The translations under genes were made by a program, and so were the position numbers. Under the pieces are notes generated by a model, which saw nothing but the letters and a program-made list of their open reading frames with translations, ran no database searches and was not told where the DNA came from. This document shows, one piece after another, positions 45,000 through 52,966 of a DNA stretch of 62,130 nt. Where the stretch lies: contig DUUV01000052.1 of the NCBI GenBank assembly GCA_012841375.1, forward strand, positions 1-62,130, in the 5' to 3' direction. The DNA comes from Candidatus Fermentithermobacillaceae bacterium (GTDB lineage Bacteria > Bacillota > Sulfobacillia > Fermentithermobacillales > Fermentithermobacillaceae). Within the stretch, counting starts at the first letter, position 1, and the number at the start of each line of letters is the position of its first letter.

Positions 45000-46595
45000 C
45001 TACTCGGTAGGAAGTGAAACGTTGAAGCCGGCCTCTCTCAGAAGCTCAACCGCTTTGGCCGGATCGTACTCGTATGGCTTTAGGTCATGGTTGTACCCAA
45101 AGCCGCTCGGTATGAACGCCGTCGACAGTCTGGTGGCCTTGCCTCCGTAAATGGTGGCTATAATGGTATCCCAGTCGATGGCATGGTTCAGTGCCTGCCG
45201 GACCTTGACGTCATCGAATGGGGGCTTGGTTAGGCAGAACTCTATGCCGTACGTCCTGGTACCTGGGACCGATTCAACTTTTGCGTTGGGATCGCCCGAC
45301 AATGAATCGGCCATGTCGGGTGGGAGCTTGTCGGCTATGTGGATCTCGCCGGCCTTCAAGGCGGCAACTCTGGTCGCCGGGTCGGGCATCATGCGGAATA
45401 CCACCGTGTCGATGCGGGCAGGCCCTACGGGCGGGAGGTCCGGCGCCCCACCGTAATAATCTTCAAATCGCGTGAGGACGACCTGGTCATCCAGACGACC
45501 CTCCTTGAACATGAAGGGGCCCGCGCCGACCGGCTTCTCGGCGAACCCGGCATCTCCCACCTCAGTCACATAGTCCTTGGGCACAATCTGGAAGTGACAC
45601 AGGGCCTGAGGGAAGACAGGGAACGGGTTCTCAAGAGTGAAGGTGACCGTGTAGTCGTCGTTCTTGACCACCGAAGCCAGCGGGCCCAAGAGTCCCAGCC
45701 TCGGAGAGGTCTGGCCTCCAATGCCGTTCTCTTGGAGGATTCTCTCGAAGGTGAACACAACGTCGTCGGCGTCCAGCGCCTCTCCGTTGTGGAACTTGAT
45801 CCCCTCTCTTATCTTGAACACATATGTAGTCGGGTCGGGTGTTTCCCACGACTCGGCTATCTCGGGGATTACTTCGCCATCCCAAGTCCGCGTGACAAGG
45901 GCGTCAAAAACGTTCCTTATCACGGTCTCAGTATCGCGGTCGCGGTAGTTGCCCGGATCCATGGTAACGATCTTGTCGATGCCCAGGCCGATCTTAATCG
46001 TACCCGTTCCCTCCACGGTGACGTCGTGCAGGTTGATACGGGAGTCCATGGATACGCGCCAACCTCCCACTTTGGTCGAGGCCGCGGCGGTCTCCTCAAG
46101 GCAGTACCCGAAAACCCAAGGGCAATCTTTGTAGATGATGTCCTGCACCTCAAAGTACAAGGCCTTTCGTGTCTCGTCATCGGTGGCCGAAGTGGCTTGG
46201 CTCAAGAGGTCGTCCACTTCCGGGTTTGAATAAAACGAGTAGTTACCCCGCTCGCCTGTGGCCAGTTTTGGTATGGCCAAGTCAAATGGGTCGAAGTAGG
46301 AGCTGCCCCAGTCGGTCATGTAGAGCTGGCGGTTGCCCTCCATGAATTCGGCCTTCATGGCGCTCCATTCCCAAGTCCGGGCTTCTGCCTGTATACCGAT
46401 GTTTCTGAGCTGGGAAGCGACAGCTTCGGCTTCGTCTTTCCGGTTGGCCTCGCAGTCAATGACGATCGAGAGGGTTTCTCCGGTGACTGCCGGCTCCTTC
46501 GGGGCGCAACCGGAGACCCCGACAAAGAGGGCCAGGGCCAAAATAGCGACCGGGACGAGGACAACCGACCTCTGCAGGTTCCTCATGTGAGTCAT
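45000..46595 (-). CDS. Peptide-binding lipoprotein (SBP_bac_5), apparently circularly permuted
   Basis: A 531-residue extracellular binding protein for the oppBCDF system. It has a lipoprotein signal (lipobox VSGC, Cys30). The two halves of the family fold are in swapped order. Residues about 41-195 (LSIVIDCEANRKDEAEAVAS, ARTWEWSAMKAEFMEGNRQL, YKDCPWVFGYCLEETAAAST) look like the normal C-terminal part. Residues about 197-531 look like the normal N-terminal and middle part (IVTMDPGNYRD, ESWETPDPTTYVFKIREGIK, KPVGAGPFMFKEGRLDD) and end at YDPAKAVELLREAGFNVSLP, the place where ordinary family members continue with the segment found here at 41-195. The frame is intact with a strong GGGGAGG site, so this is a permuted gene rather than a fragment. 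Confidence 0.85.
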   Translation of the reverse strand: MTHMRNLQRSVVLVPVAILALALFVGVSGCAPKEPAVTGETLSIVIDCEANRKDEAEAVASQLRNIGIQAEARTWEWSAMKAEFMEGNRQLYMTDWGSSYFDPFDLAIPKLATGERGNYSFYSNPEVDDLLSQATSATDDETRKALYFEVQDIIYKDCPWVFGYCLEETAAASTKVGGWRVSMDSRINLHDVTVEGTGTIKIGLGIDKIVTMDPGNYRDRDTETVIRNVFDALVTRTWDGEVIPEIAESWETPDPTTYVFKIREGIKFHNGEALDADDVVFTFERILQENGIGGQTSPRLGLLGPLASVVKNDDYTVTFTLENPFPVFPQALCHFQIVPKDYVTEVGDAGFAEKPVGAGPFMFKEGRLDDQVVLTRFEDYYGGAPDLPPVGPARIDTVVFRMMPDPATRVAALKAGEIHIADKLPPDMADSLSGDPNAKVESVPGTRTYGIEFCLTKPPFDDVKVRQALNHAIDWDTIIATIYGGKATRLSTAFIPSGFGYNHDLKPYEYDPAKAVELLREAGFNVSLPTE

Positions 46596-46779
46596 TTCAC
46601 AGCCTCCCCTTTCGTGATCTGGTGAATAGGAGATCAGCGGTCAGCGAAGACCGACAGGGGTGGCATCCCATGATGCCTCAAGCCTCTGAAGGCGCCAACT
46701 CTGGGAGGGCCGTCGCGCGGTCTCTCATGGTAGGAGACTCGCTATTCTTTCGTGGGTACCTCCGCCTCCTGACGCTCTT

Positions 46780-46935
46780 GCACTGCAAGTGTCCCCCATC
46801 GACGCTTACGAGGTTAGCTGACGGGCGCGGGCCGATGAAGTAGCCCTACCGTTTCGGGATTAGCCCCTGATGCCTTTGGGTCCCCCGCTCTCCCATAGGG
46901 AGATTCAGCGCAAAACGGAAGTTTGTGTTCACCGG
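46780..46935 (-). ncRNA. ydaO-type c-di-AMP riboswitch upstream of the peptide transporter
   Basis: Read on the minus strand, the element opens with CGCTGAATC (46902-46910), continues with GCGGGGGACCCA and GGGGCTAATCCC, then GGGCTAC, and ends with the hallmark block CCGTCAGCTAACCTCGTAAG (within 46801-46824), all characteristic of the ydaO/yuaA family that binds c-di-AMP. Outer limits are approximate. The binding-protein ATG is about 200 bases downstream. I see several hairpins but no T-run between, so the switching mechanism is not evident. The c-di-AMP synthase gene cdaA is 9 kb away in this window. Confidence 0.88.
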
Positions 46936-47002
46936 GGAAGTGTTGTTGTGTAAAGTGACTCCGTGAACCGCTCTTCTTGCTGAGCGCTGTAACTCTTTGA
47001 TG

Positions 47003-47032
47003 ATGTTACCATCTATTGGGTTGGAGAGTCAA
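47003..47032 (-). promoter_or_regulatory. Sigma-A-like promoter of the riboswitch-peptide transporter operon
   Basis: On the minus strand TTGACT (47027-47032) and TAACAT (47003-47008) are 18 bases apart. Transcription would start near 46996 and include the complete riboswitch. No gene lies in 46596-47186; the space holds this promoter, the riboswitch, the leader and the divergent promoter. Confidence 0.6.
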
Positions 47033-47136
47033 GAAAGGGGCCCCGCAAGAGCATGGTGAGGGGCTACGAAAGGATTCCAGAGAGGAGGGCCGGCAAAGGA
47101 GTTTTATACGAAACCTTGAATTTATTGAGACGTATA

Positions 47137-47165
47137 TTGACATATATTAATCCGGCGCATAATAT
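47137..47165 (+). promoter_or_regulatory. Sigma-A promoter of the DUF2089 operon
   Basis: A perfect TTGACA (47137-47142), 17 bases, and TAATAT (47160-47165) lie 22 bases before the ATG at 47187, giving a very short leader of about 15 bases. AT-rich flanks contrast with the region. Confidence 0.7.
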
Positions 47166-47186
47166 TGACAGCGGAAGGTGAGAGCC

Positions 47187-47573
47187 ATGGCAGAAGTGAT
47201 AGGCAAGTGTCCCGTGTGTGGGGGTAACCTCGAAGTAACCGAGCTCCAGTGCCCTTCCTGCAGCACTCGTGTCTCGGGTCATTTCGATCTCTGCAAGTTC
47301 TGCAAGCTCCCCCAGGAACAGAGGGCGTTCGCGGAGATCTTCATAAAGAACCGGGGGAACATCCGCGACGTTGAGAAGGAGCTGGGCATATCATATCCGA
47401 CGGTCCGCGGGCGGCTGGAGGCCCTCATAAAGGCCCTCGGGTACCCGGTGGATTCCGAACCGGATGTCTCTTTGGCCCAGCGTGCCGTACAGAAGAAGAC
47501 GATCATCGAGAGGCTCTCCAGAGGCGAGATTTCGGCTCAGGAGGCCGCCAGGCAGCTCAAGAACCTCAAATAG
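47187..47573 (+). CDS. DUF2089 family zinc-ribbon/HTH protein
   Basis: A 128-residue protein with an N-terminal zinc ribbon (CPVCGG and CPSC, then CKFCKL) followed by a helix-turn-helix-like region (VEKELGISYPTVRGRLEALI) and a C-terminal SHOCT-like tail (IIERLSRGEISAQEAARQLK). This fits DUF2089, probable small DNA-binding regulators. Start at 47187 with GGAAGGTGAG upstream. It heads an operon with two SHOCT-like proteins and is likely to regulate it. Confidence 0.85.
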   Translation: MAEVIGKCPVCGGNLEVTELQCPSCSTRVSGHFDLCKFCKLPQEQRAFAEIFIKNRGNIRDVEKELGISYPTVRGRLEALIKALGYPVDSEPDVSLAQRAVQKKTIIERLSRGEISAQEAARQLKNLK

Positions 47574-47693
47574 TTAGTATGGGGAAAACCCCCGGAACGG
47601 TTAGCATCGCCGCGACGGGGTTATCCATATGACCGCCCTGGGCCGGGGAGAAGAGGCCCAAACCAAGGGTGGCCAAAGAGGGAGGAGTACCTA

Positions 47694-48893
47694 GTGTCTA
47701 AAGAAGAGAAGATGCTGATTCTGCAGATGGTGGCCGACGGAAAGATAACCCCCGAGCAAGGCGCAGAGCTCCTGAGGGCCGTCGGCGAGTCTGGGCCTCA
47801 GGCGCCTGCCAGGCCCAGTGTTTCCCCTGCGCCTCCGCGCCAGGCGGACAAAGCGCCCGCCCCCATGGACGCCGATTTTAGTCAGTCTCTGGACGAGAGC
47901 ATTCGAAGAACCGTAGAGGCCAGCGTCAAGAAGGCCGAAGTGGCCGCCGAAGCTGCCGCCAGGCATGCCGAGGAGTTTGCCGAAAGGATCGCTCGCGAAG
48001 GTGAAAACCTGGGTAAGGTGCTGGGAGAGAGCGGCGAGAACCTGGGTAAGATCTTCGGACGCATTTTCGGTGGCGGGTGGGCATTCGGAGGAGGAAACCA
48101 GTTCGATTTCCCCGAGGAGATAAGGGGCGAGCTTCCTTCTGAGGGCGAGCTCAAGGTGGAACTGACTACTCGAAACGGACGGATTTCGTTGGACACATGG
48201 GATGAACCCGGGTACAGACTCGTTGTCAATAGAAGAGTCAGGGCCTTGACCGAAGAGGAAGCCAAGACCAAGGTGAACGATTTGTATGAGTTCAAGCAGG
48301 ACGGACTCAACCTCGTCGCCCGGACGAAGGAACTGAGTGGAGGGTTCCTCGGCGCAAATGTGTCGGTTCACTTTGCACTGACCCTGCCGAGAGACAGAGA
48401 GGCCGGCGTCACAGTGAGTTCCGCCAATGGGCGGTTGGTCCTGGACGGACTGTCGGGCTCCTCGCTCAGGGCTTCCACGGCAAACGGGCGCATAGAGGCC
48501 ACACGCAATGAATTTCGGACTGCCGACCTGGATTCGGCCAACGGCAGAATCCAGTTCACCGGAAAAGTGAGAGACCTGACCATCAGGACCGCCAACGGCA
48601 GGGTGGAAGCCGATGTGGAAGGCGCGGGAAGTTGGGACCTATCGAGCGCCAACGGAAGAATCGAGTTGAATGTCCGTAGAACACCCGGAGCCGCCTATGA
48701 GGTGGAGGCGTCATCTGTCGCGGGCAGGGTCGACGTTGCCGGACTTGACGACGCTGAGGTCCTCATAAATGAGACCAGGCACGTATCCGGTTCCAGGCGC
48801 TACAAGGCCCGGAGCAAGAACTACGATGCGGCCGAGGTGAAAGGCTCCATCAAGGCGTCTACGGCATCCGGTAGGGTAACCGTAATATTCTAG
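47694..48893 (+). CDS. SHOCT-like/DUF4097 beta-strand-repeat protein
   Basis: A 399-residue protein. Residues about 1-32 form a SHOCT-like helical pair (EEKMLILQMVADGKITPEQG), followed by a low-complexity Pro/Ala and helical linker. The C-terminal half (about 205-399) is a right-handed beta-strand repeat of the DUF4097 type, with the repeated tetrad SANGRI / TANGRV seen about six times (about residues 240-330). No signal peptide is visible, so it is presumably cytosolic. Proteins of this family occur beside envelope-stress modules. Start GTG 47694 after GGGAGGAG. Confidence 0.75.
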   Translation: MSKEEKMLILQMVADGKITPEQGAELLRAVGESGPQAPARPSVSPAPPRQADKAPAPMDADFSQSLDESIRRTVEASVKKAEVAAEAAARHAEEFAERIAREGENLGKVLGESGENLGKIFGRIFGGGWAFGGGNQFDFPEEIRGELPSEGELKVELTTRNGRISLDTWDEPGYRLVVNRRVRALTEEEAKTKVNDLYEFKQDGLNLVARTKELSGGFLGANVSVHFALTLPRDREAGVTVSSANGRLVLDGLSGSSLRASTANGRIEATRNEFRTADLDSANGRIQFTGKVRDLTIRTANGRVEADVEGAGSWDLSSANGRIELNVRRTPGAAYEVEASSVAGRVDVAGLDDAEVLINETRHVSGSRRYKARSKNYDAAEVKGSIKASTASGRVTVIF

Positions 48894-48925
48894 AACCTCT
48901 GGGTTATGAAGAGGAGGCCGGTCTT

Positions 48926-49306
48926 GTGGAAGAAGAGAGGGTTCGCGTCCTTAACATGGTTAAGGAAGGCAAGATCACCGTGGAAGAGGCCATGAAGATC
49001 TTGGAGGCGCTCGGCACGCCTGAAGAGGAGCCGGAGGCGCCACAGTCCAAGGCCAGGTGGTTAAGGGTTAGGATCACAGACCTCAAGACGAACAAGCCGA
49101 AGGTATCAGTCAACCTGCCGATAGGGCTTGTGGACTGGGCGCTTCGCACCGGTACCAAGGTCGCCTCTTTTGGGGGCGTGGACCTGAACGGTATGGGTGT
49201 CAACCTTGAGGAACTGAGGTCAGCCATCAACTACGGCCTCAAAGGCAAGATCATCGACGTGGTGGATGAAGAAGAACAGACCCACATCGAGGTCTTGGTG
49301 GAGTAG
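48926..49306 (+). CDS. SHOCT-like domain protein
   Basis: A 126-residue protein with an N-terminal SHOCT-like region (VRVLNMVKEGKITVEEAMKI) very similar to that of the previous gene and a C-terminal domain (WLRVRITDLKTNKPKVSVNL; GKIIDVVDEEEQTHIEVLVE) of unknown role. It begins at GTG 48926 after GAGGAGG, 32 bases after its neighbour. The three genes from 47187 probably form one operon, ending in the hairpin at 49333-49358. Confidence 0.7.
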   Translation: MEEERVRVLNMVKEGKITVEEAMKILEALGTPEEEPEAPQSKARWLRVRITDLKTNKPKVSVNLPIGLVDWALRTGTKVASFGGVDLNGMGVNLEELRSAINYGLKGKIIDVVDEEEQTHIEVLVE

Positions 49307-49330
49307 ACGTCGCTGAAAGATCTTGGACGA

Positions 49331-50185
49331 TTAGGCGGGGGACTCCGGTTCCCCGCCTGACTGTTTACGCAAGCCTTCCGCTATCTGGGCGATCCTCCTG
49401 AACCGGTGGTTCACGGCCGACTTGGATGCCGCCGGGACCAAGAGCTGTCCCAGTTCCTCCATAGTAAGGTCGGGGTTTTCCAGCCGCAACCGGGCGAGCT
49501 CCTTTAAGGCGGCGGGTAAGTGAGAGAGGCCGAGCTCTTCATCTATCGTCCGAATATCCCGGAGCTGTTTGATCGATGCTTCTACCGCCCTGGAGACATT
49601 GGCTCTGTCCATGTTGACGACTCTCAGGACCGAGCTCTTGAGAGACTTCCGGGCCCTTATGTCCTCGTAGTCCATGACGGCCTGGAAAGCCCCGGTCATC
49701 CGCAGAAACTCGGCGATCTCATCTGCGTCCTTGAGGTAGGCCACATGTGAGGAACGACGCCGGACGAGCCCGCTCTTCAGTCCCTCCTTGCCGAGCAGCG
49801 AGCTCACCAACAACCCATCTTTGGACGTGGGGAGAGCTATCTCGAGGTGGTGGTTCCGCACGGGCGAAGATATCGACCCGCGGGCCAGGAAAGCCCCTCG
49901 CAGGAATGCCCGCCTGCAAGACGAGTTCGATGACAGGACACTTGAGGGTGCCGGCGGCAGAGACTCGGGAGCTTCACGGGCTCCCCATTGCTTCATGAGA
50001 TATATGCGACGCCGCATAAGGAACGGCTCGACCGGGACTCCCTCGCCGTGCTTCAAATCTTTGGGGCGTTTCAGGTACCTCCGTAGGGCGAGTATCTCCC
50101 AATAGGCCTCTCTGCGATCCCTCGTTTTTACCCTCGCCAGCTCCTCTTTGACGGCGCGTGAAAAGGTGCCCTTTCTGTCCCTCAA
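49331..50185 (-). CDS. whiA: Sporulation/division regulator WhiA
   Basis: A 284-residue WhiA (DUF199) protein: a LAGLIDADG-like N-terminal domain (about 85-180, CRRAFLRGAFLARGSISSPV) and a C-terminal helix-turn-helix (about 215-275, DLTMEELGQLLVPAASKSAVNHRFRR in two parts). It is a DNA-binding regulator of cell division and, in Streptomyces, sporulation. It overlaps yvcK by 4 bases. The rapZ-yvcK-whiA order is conserved in Bacillus. Confidence 0.95.
   Translation of the reverse strand: MRDRKGTFSRAVKEELARVKTRDRREAYWEILALRRYLKRPKDLKHGEGVPVEPFLMRRRIYLMKQWGAREAPESLPPAPSSVLSSNSSCRRAFLRGAFLARGSISSPVRNHHLEIALPTSKDGLLVSSLLGKEGLKSGLVRRRSSHVAYLKDADEIAEFLRMTGAFQAVMDYEDIRARKSLKSSVLRVVNMDRANVSRAVEASIKQLRDIRTIDEELGLSHLPAALKELARLRLENPDLTMEELGQLLVPAASKSAVNHRFRRIAQIAEGLRKQSGGEPESPA
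49333..49358 (+). terminator. Possible terminator shared by convergent operons
   Basis: AGGCGGGG (49333-49340) and CCCCGCCT (49351-49358) form an 8-base GC-rich stem with a 10-base loop, and GACTGTTT follows on the plus strand. It lies over the 3' end of whiA, so it could stop both operons. The T-run is poor. Confidence 0.45.
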
Positions 50186-51177
50186 GTCCCTGACGCTACC
50201 TTCCTTCCCCGCAACGTGGAAGCTCCTTTGTCTGAAACAAATCCGATTATGGACCTGGCCAGTTTTGACGAGTCGTGTCTGGCCAGATCGCCCTTGGACA
50301 GGTAGTCCCCCGGTACGACCGAGTATCCCCTCTCAATCAAAGCGGCCCGGTCAAGTCGAACCTGGTACCGCCCCTCTCCGGCGTATTTGGCGGCCGTCTC
50401 CGCCGGGGCCTCGGCGATATTGGCCAATACCGATGTGACCAGGCGGCCGGCATGCTTCTCGATGGCGAGGACGTGATCGGCCACTGAGTAGCCGTCCGTC
50501 TCACCCGGTTGGGTCATGATGTTGCACACGTATATTTTCCTGGCCTTCGAAGTCGCTATGGCTTCCCTGATTCCTGGGACCAACAGGTTGGGGATGACCG
50601 ATGTGTACAGACTGCCCGGGCCTATGACGATCCCGTCCGCTCTCCTGATCGCGCTCACGGCGTCATCCAGCGCAGGCGGTTCGGGAGGGCACAGGCTGAG
50701 CCTCACGATGCGTTTCCTGACCTGAGGGATCGCGTATTCCCCCAAGACCACCGAACCGTCGTCCATCACGGCGCGCAAGGTGACGTCGCTCAAGGTCGCA
50801 GGGACCACTCTACCTCTTACCGCGAGGATTCTGGACATGGTTCTGACCGCCAACTGGAAGTCGCCGGTCATCTCGGTCATGGCGGCGAGAAACAGATTCC
50901 CGAAGTTGTGTCCCGCAAGGGTCCCCCGGGTAAATCTGTGGTTGAATAGGTTGGCCATGTCGGGCTCCGCTTCAGCCAAAGCCAGGAGGCAGTTCCGGAT
51001 ATCTCCCGGAGGGAGCATCCCCATGTCTTTCCTGAGCTTGCCCGAGCTTCCGCCGTCGTCGGCGACCGTGACTATGGCCGTCAGGTCGCATTCCAGCGAC
51101 TTGAAGCCTCTCAACACACTGGCGAGACCAGTACCCCCGCCTACGGCCACTATCTTAAGTTTCTGCAGGTGGCTCAA
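50182..51177 (-). CDS. glmR: YvcK/GlmR UDP-sugar-binding regulator
   Basis: A 331-residue protein of the YvcK/CofD-like family. The N-terminal VGGGTGLASVLRGFKSLECD glycine-rich loop and TVADDGGSSGKLRKDMGMLP are diagnostic, with HNFGNLFLAAMTEMTGDF and GPGSLYTSVIPNLLVPGIRE further on. In Bacillus it binds UDP-GlcNAc and stimulates GlmS, linking carbon status to wall synthesis. GlmS is present 9 kb away here. It starts at TTG 51177, overlapping the end of rapZ. Confidence 0.94.
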   Translation of the reverse strand: MSHLQKLKIVAVGGGTGLASVLRGFKSLECDLTAIVTVADDGGSSGKLRKDMGMLPPGDIRNCLLALAEAEPDMANLFNHRFTRGTLAGHNFGNLFLAAMTEMTGDFQLAVRTMSRILAVRGRVVPATLSDVTLRAVMDDGSVVLGEYAIPQVRKRIVRLSLCPPEPPALDDAVSAIRRADGIVIGPGSLYTSVIPNLLVPGIREAIATSKARKIYVCNIMTQPGETDGYSVADHVLAIEKHAGRLVTSVLANIAEAPAETAAKYAGEGRYQVRLDRAALIERGYSVVPGDYLSKGDLARHDSSKLARSIIGFVSDKGASTLRGRKVASGT

Positions 51178-52088
51178 TGACCAGGACCTCCAGATTCTCC
51201 CCGCTCGATATCCCTATGCTCGACTACTACAGTATGTTCGTTGGCTTCCAGGTGGGCGCGGAGAGCTTCTCCTATCGTGACTGACCGGTGCCTTCCTCCT
51301 GTACAGCCTATGGCGATGGTGAGGTGAGACTTTCCTTCGTCAACGTAATTCGGCAGGAGGAAGTCGACAAACTTGGTGAGCCGGTTGAAGAAGCCTTTGG
51401 CCAAGGTGGGTTTGAGCACGTAACGACTTACCTTGGTGTCCAGTCCGGTGAGGGGCCTGAGTTCGGCGACGTAGTGGGGGTTGGGAAGGAACCTCACGTC
51501 AAAAACGAGATCGGCGTCAAGCGGGAGGCCGTACTTGAACCCGAACGTGACTATCGTTATCAGCAATTTCTGCAACTTGACCGTCTTCGAGAAGACCTCG
51601 ATCAACTGCTTTCTGAGGTCAGATGTGCTCAGGTTGGACGTGTCGATGATGAGAGTCGCCTTGGACCTGATATCGGAGAGCATGTCACGCTCGTCCCGTA
51701 TGCCCTCCAGGGTGCTTCCTTGCGGAGAGAGCGGGTGACGCCTGCGGGTTTCCTTGTACCGCCTCACCAAAACATCGTTGTCGGCCTCGAGGAACAAGAT
51801 GGCCGGTTTCACTCCGTCAAGGCTCAGAGTTTCCAGAGCGCCCGAGAGGTCTTCGAAAAACTCCCGGCCTCGAACGTCCACACCCATGGCAATCTTGGAT
51901 ATGGGCTCTTCCAGCTGCTTGCACAGCTGCATGAAGGTCGGGATCAGGGCCGGAGGAAGGTTGTCGACGCAATAGTAACCCAAGTCCTCCAGAGTCCTAA
52001 GGGCTTGAGACTTGCCCGCGCCGGAGAGTCCGGTTATGAGTACCAGGTTGGCGTTGAAACCTTCGATAGGTTCGCTGATATCGGACAC
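51174..52088 (-). CDS. rapZ: RNase adapter/nucleotide-binding protein RapZ
   Basis: A 304-residue RapZ (YvcJ) with N-terminal P-loop (LITGLSGAGKSQALRTLEDL) and a C-terminal domain (about 160-300) including IAIGCTGGRHRSVTIGEAL. In enteric bacteria RapZ senses glucosamine-6-phosphate and controls glmS mRNA decay; the Bacillus homologue is a GTPase. It starts at GTG 52088, with AGAGGTGGGAGA upstream, and overlaps yvcK. Confidence 0.95.
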   Translation of the reverse strand: MSDISEPIEGFNANLVLITGLSGAGKSQALRTLEDLGYYCVDNLPPALIPTFMQLCKQLEEPISKIAMGVDVRGREFFEDLSGALETLSLDGVKPAILFLEADNDVLVRRYKETRRRHPLSPQGSTLEGIRDERDMLSDIRSKATLIIDTSNLSTSDLRKQLIEVFSKTVKLQKLLITIVTFGFKYGLPLDADLVFDVRFLPNPHYVAELRPLTGLDTKVSRYVLKPTLAKGFFNRLTKFVDFLLPNYVDEGKSHLTIAIGCTGGRHRSVTIGEALRAHLEANEHTVVVEHRDIERGESGGPGH

Positions 52089-52118
52089 TCTCCCACCTCT
52101 CTTTGCGGGCCGGCCCGG

Positions 52119-52931
52119 TTATTCTCCGGCGGGTACCCCCAAATCGGCCCACAGACGCGCTTGGCGGGACGGCTTCACCAGAAAATCAAGATTGGCGCCT
52201 TCCTGCCACGCCTTGTACATGCTTTCCCCCTGCCTGAGCCCTATCTCCGGGTAGTCTCTGGGCTTCACCAGCCGGGGCTTCGGGTGTTCTCCGTAGCTGT
52301 CGTTGGGCATGAATATGCTCTGGTCTTTGTATTCAACGTCGTAGAAGGCCAACCCTTTACGCAGTTTAATGGGGTCGTACACCGATTGGAAGTCCCTGGC
52401 GATCCAGTTGGCCAAGACCAGAGGTACTTGGCCGGGGTTCACCGTTACGTGACCGTAGAAAGGTGGTATTAATAGGATGTCGCCTTCGGCGAAGTCCGCA
52501 ACGACGAAATCGTCAACTTGCCCGCTGACCTCGCCTCCCCGCTGCATAAGGAAGTGGGCCTTGCCGTAGAGGATCTGGTAGACCTCGGGATAAGTCCAAG
52601 GGTGCCCCGGGGCTTTAGGATGGTAGTGACCAAGGGTTTTCACGTACTCCGCCCCTATCTTGCCCGGGTAGATGACCGTAATGTCGTACCTGAGGCCTGC
52701 GTCCTCCATCGCCCGCCGGTCGCTCTGGAGGCCTGTGCCGCGATACATGTGATAAAGCGGGTCAGGCCCGGGCTCGCCGGGGTACAACAGCACCTCTCTG
52801 AGGTCCTCCAAGCGCCTCACCGACGGCTCGGGGGCCACTACTCCTTCTCCGAAGGTCAAGCGTCCGTCTTCCCCCATTGATACTAGAAAGCCGGCCAAAC
52901 GGGACAAAGATACATTGACAAGGTCTGCCAT
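52119..52931 (-). CDS. Cupin-type glucose-6-phosphate isomerase
   Basis: A 270-residue cupin-fold phosphoglucose isomerase (cPGI), the metal-dependent enzyme better known from Archaea, interconverting glucose- and fructose-6-phosphate. Metal-site motifs are TLGHYHPKAPGHPWTYPEVY (His, His, Glu) and FYGHVTVNPG (His). ATG 52931 has AAGAAGGG upstream; GTG 52940 is also in frame. It lies between a COG1751 gene and rapZ with gaps of about 30 bases and may be the source of fructose-6-phosphate for GlmS. Confidence 0.9.
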   Translation of the reverse strand: MADLVNVSLSRLAGFLVSMGEDGRLTFGEGVVAPEPSVRRLEDLREVLLYPGEPGPDPLYHMYRGTGLQSDRRAMEDAGLRYDITVIYPGKIGAEYVKTLGHYHPKAPGHPWTYPEVYQILYGKAHFLMQRGGEVSGQVDDFVVADFAEGDILLIPPFYGHVTVNPGQVPLVLANWIARDFQSVYDPIKLRKGLAFYDVEYKDQSIFMPNDSYGEHPKPRLVKPRDYPEIGLRQGESMYKAWQEGANLDFLVKPSRQARLWADLGVPAGE

Positions 52932-52966
52932 TGGCGTCACCCTTCTTTCCAGTGCTTGACGGTAAC

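Noticed and set aside
45339-46229. 296-codon open frame on the plus strand within the binding-protein gene.
   Set aside because: Antisense shadow of a well-supported lipoprotein gene with no RBS or domain.
47691-48371. 226-codon minus-strand frame in the SHOCT/DUF4097 gene.
   Set aside because: Shadow; the plus strand has the repeated SANGRI motif and a proper RBS.
51288-52472. 394-codon open frame on the plus strand opposite rapZ and the cPGI gene.
   Set aside because: The minus strand codes two clear family members in this stretch; the plus frame has no recognisable domain and is a GC-rich shadow.
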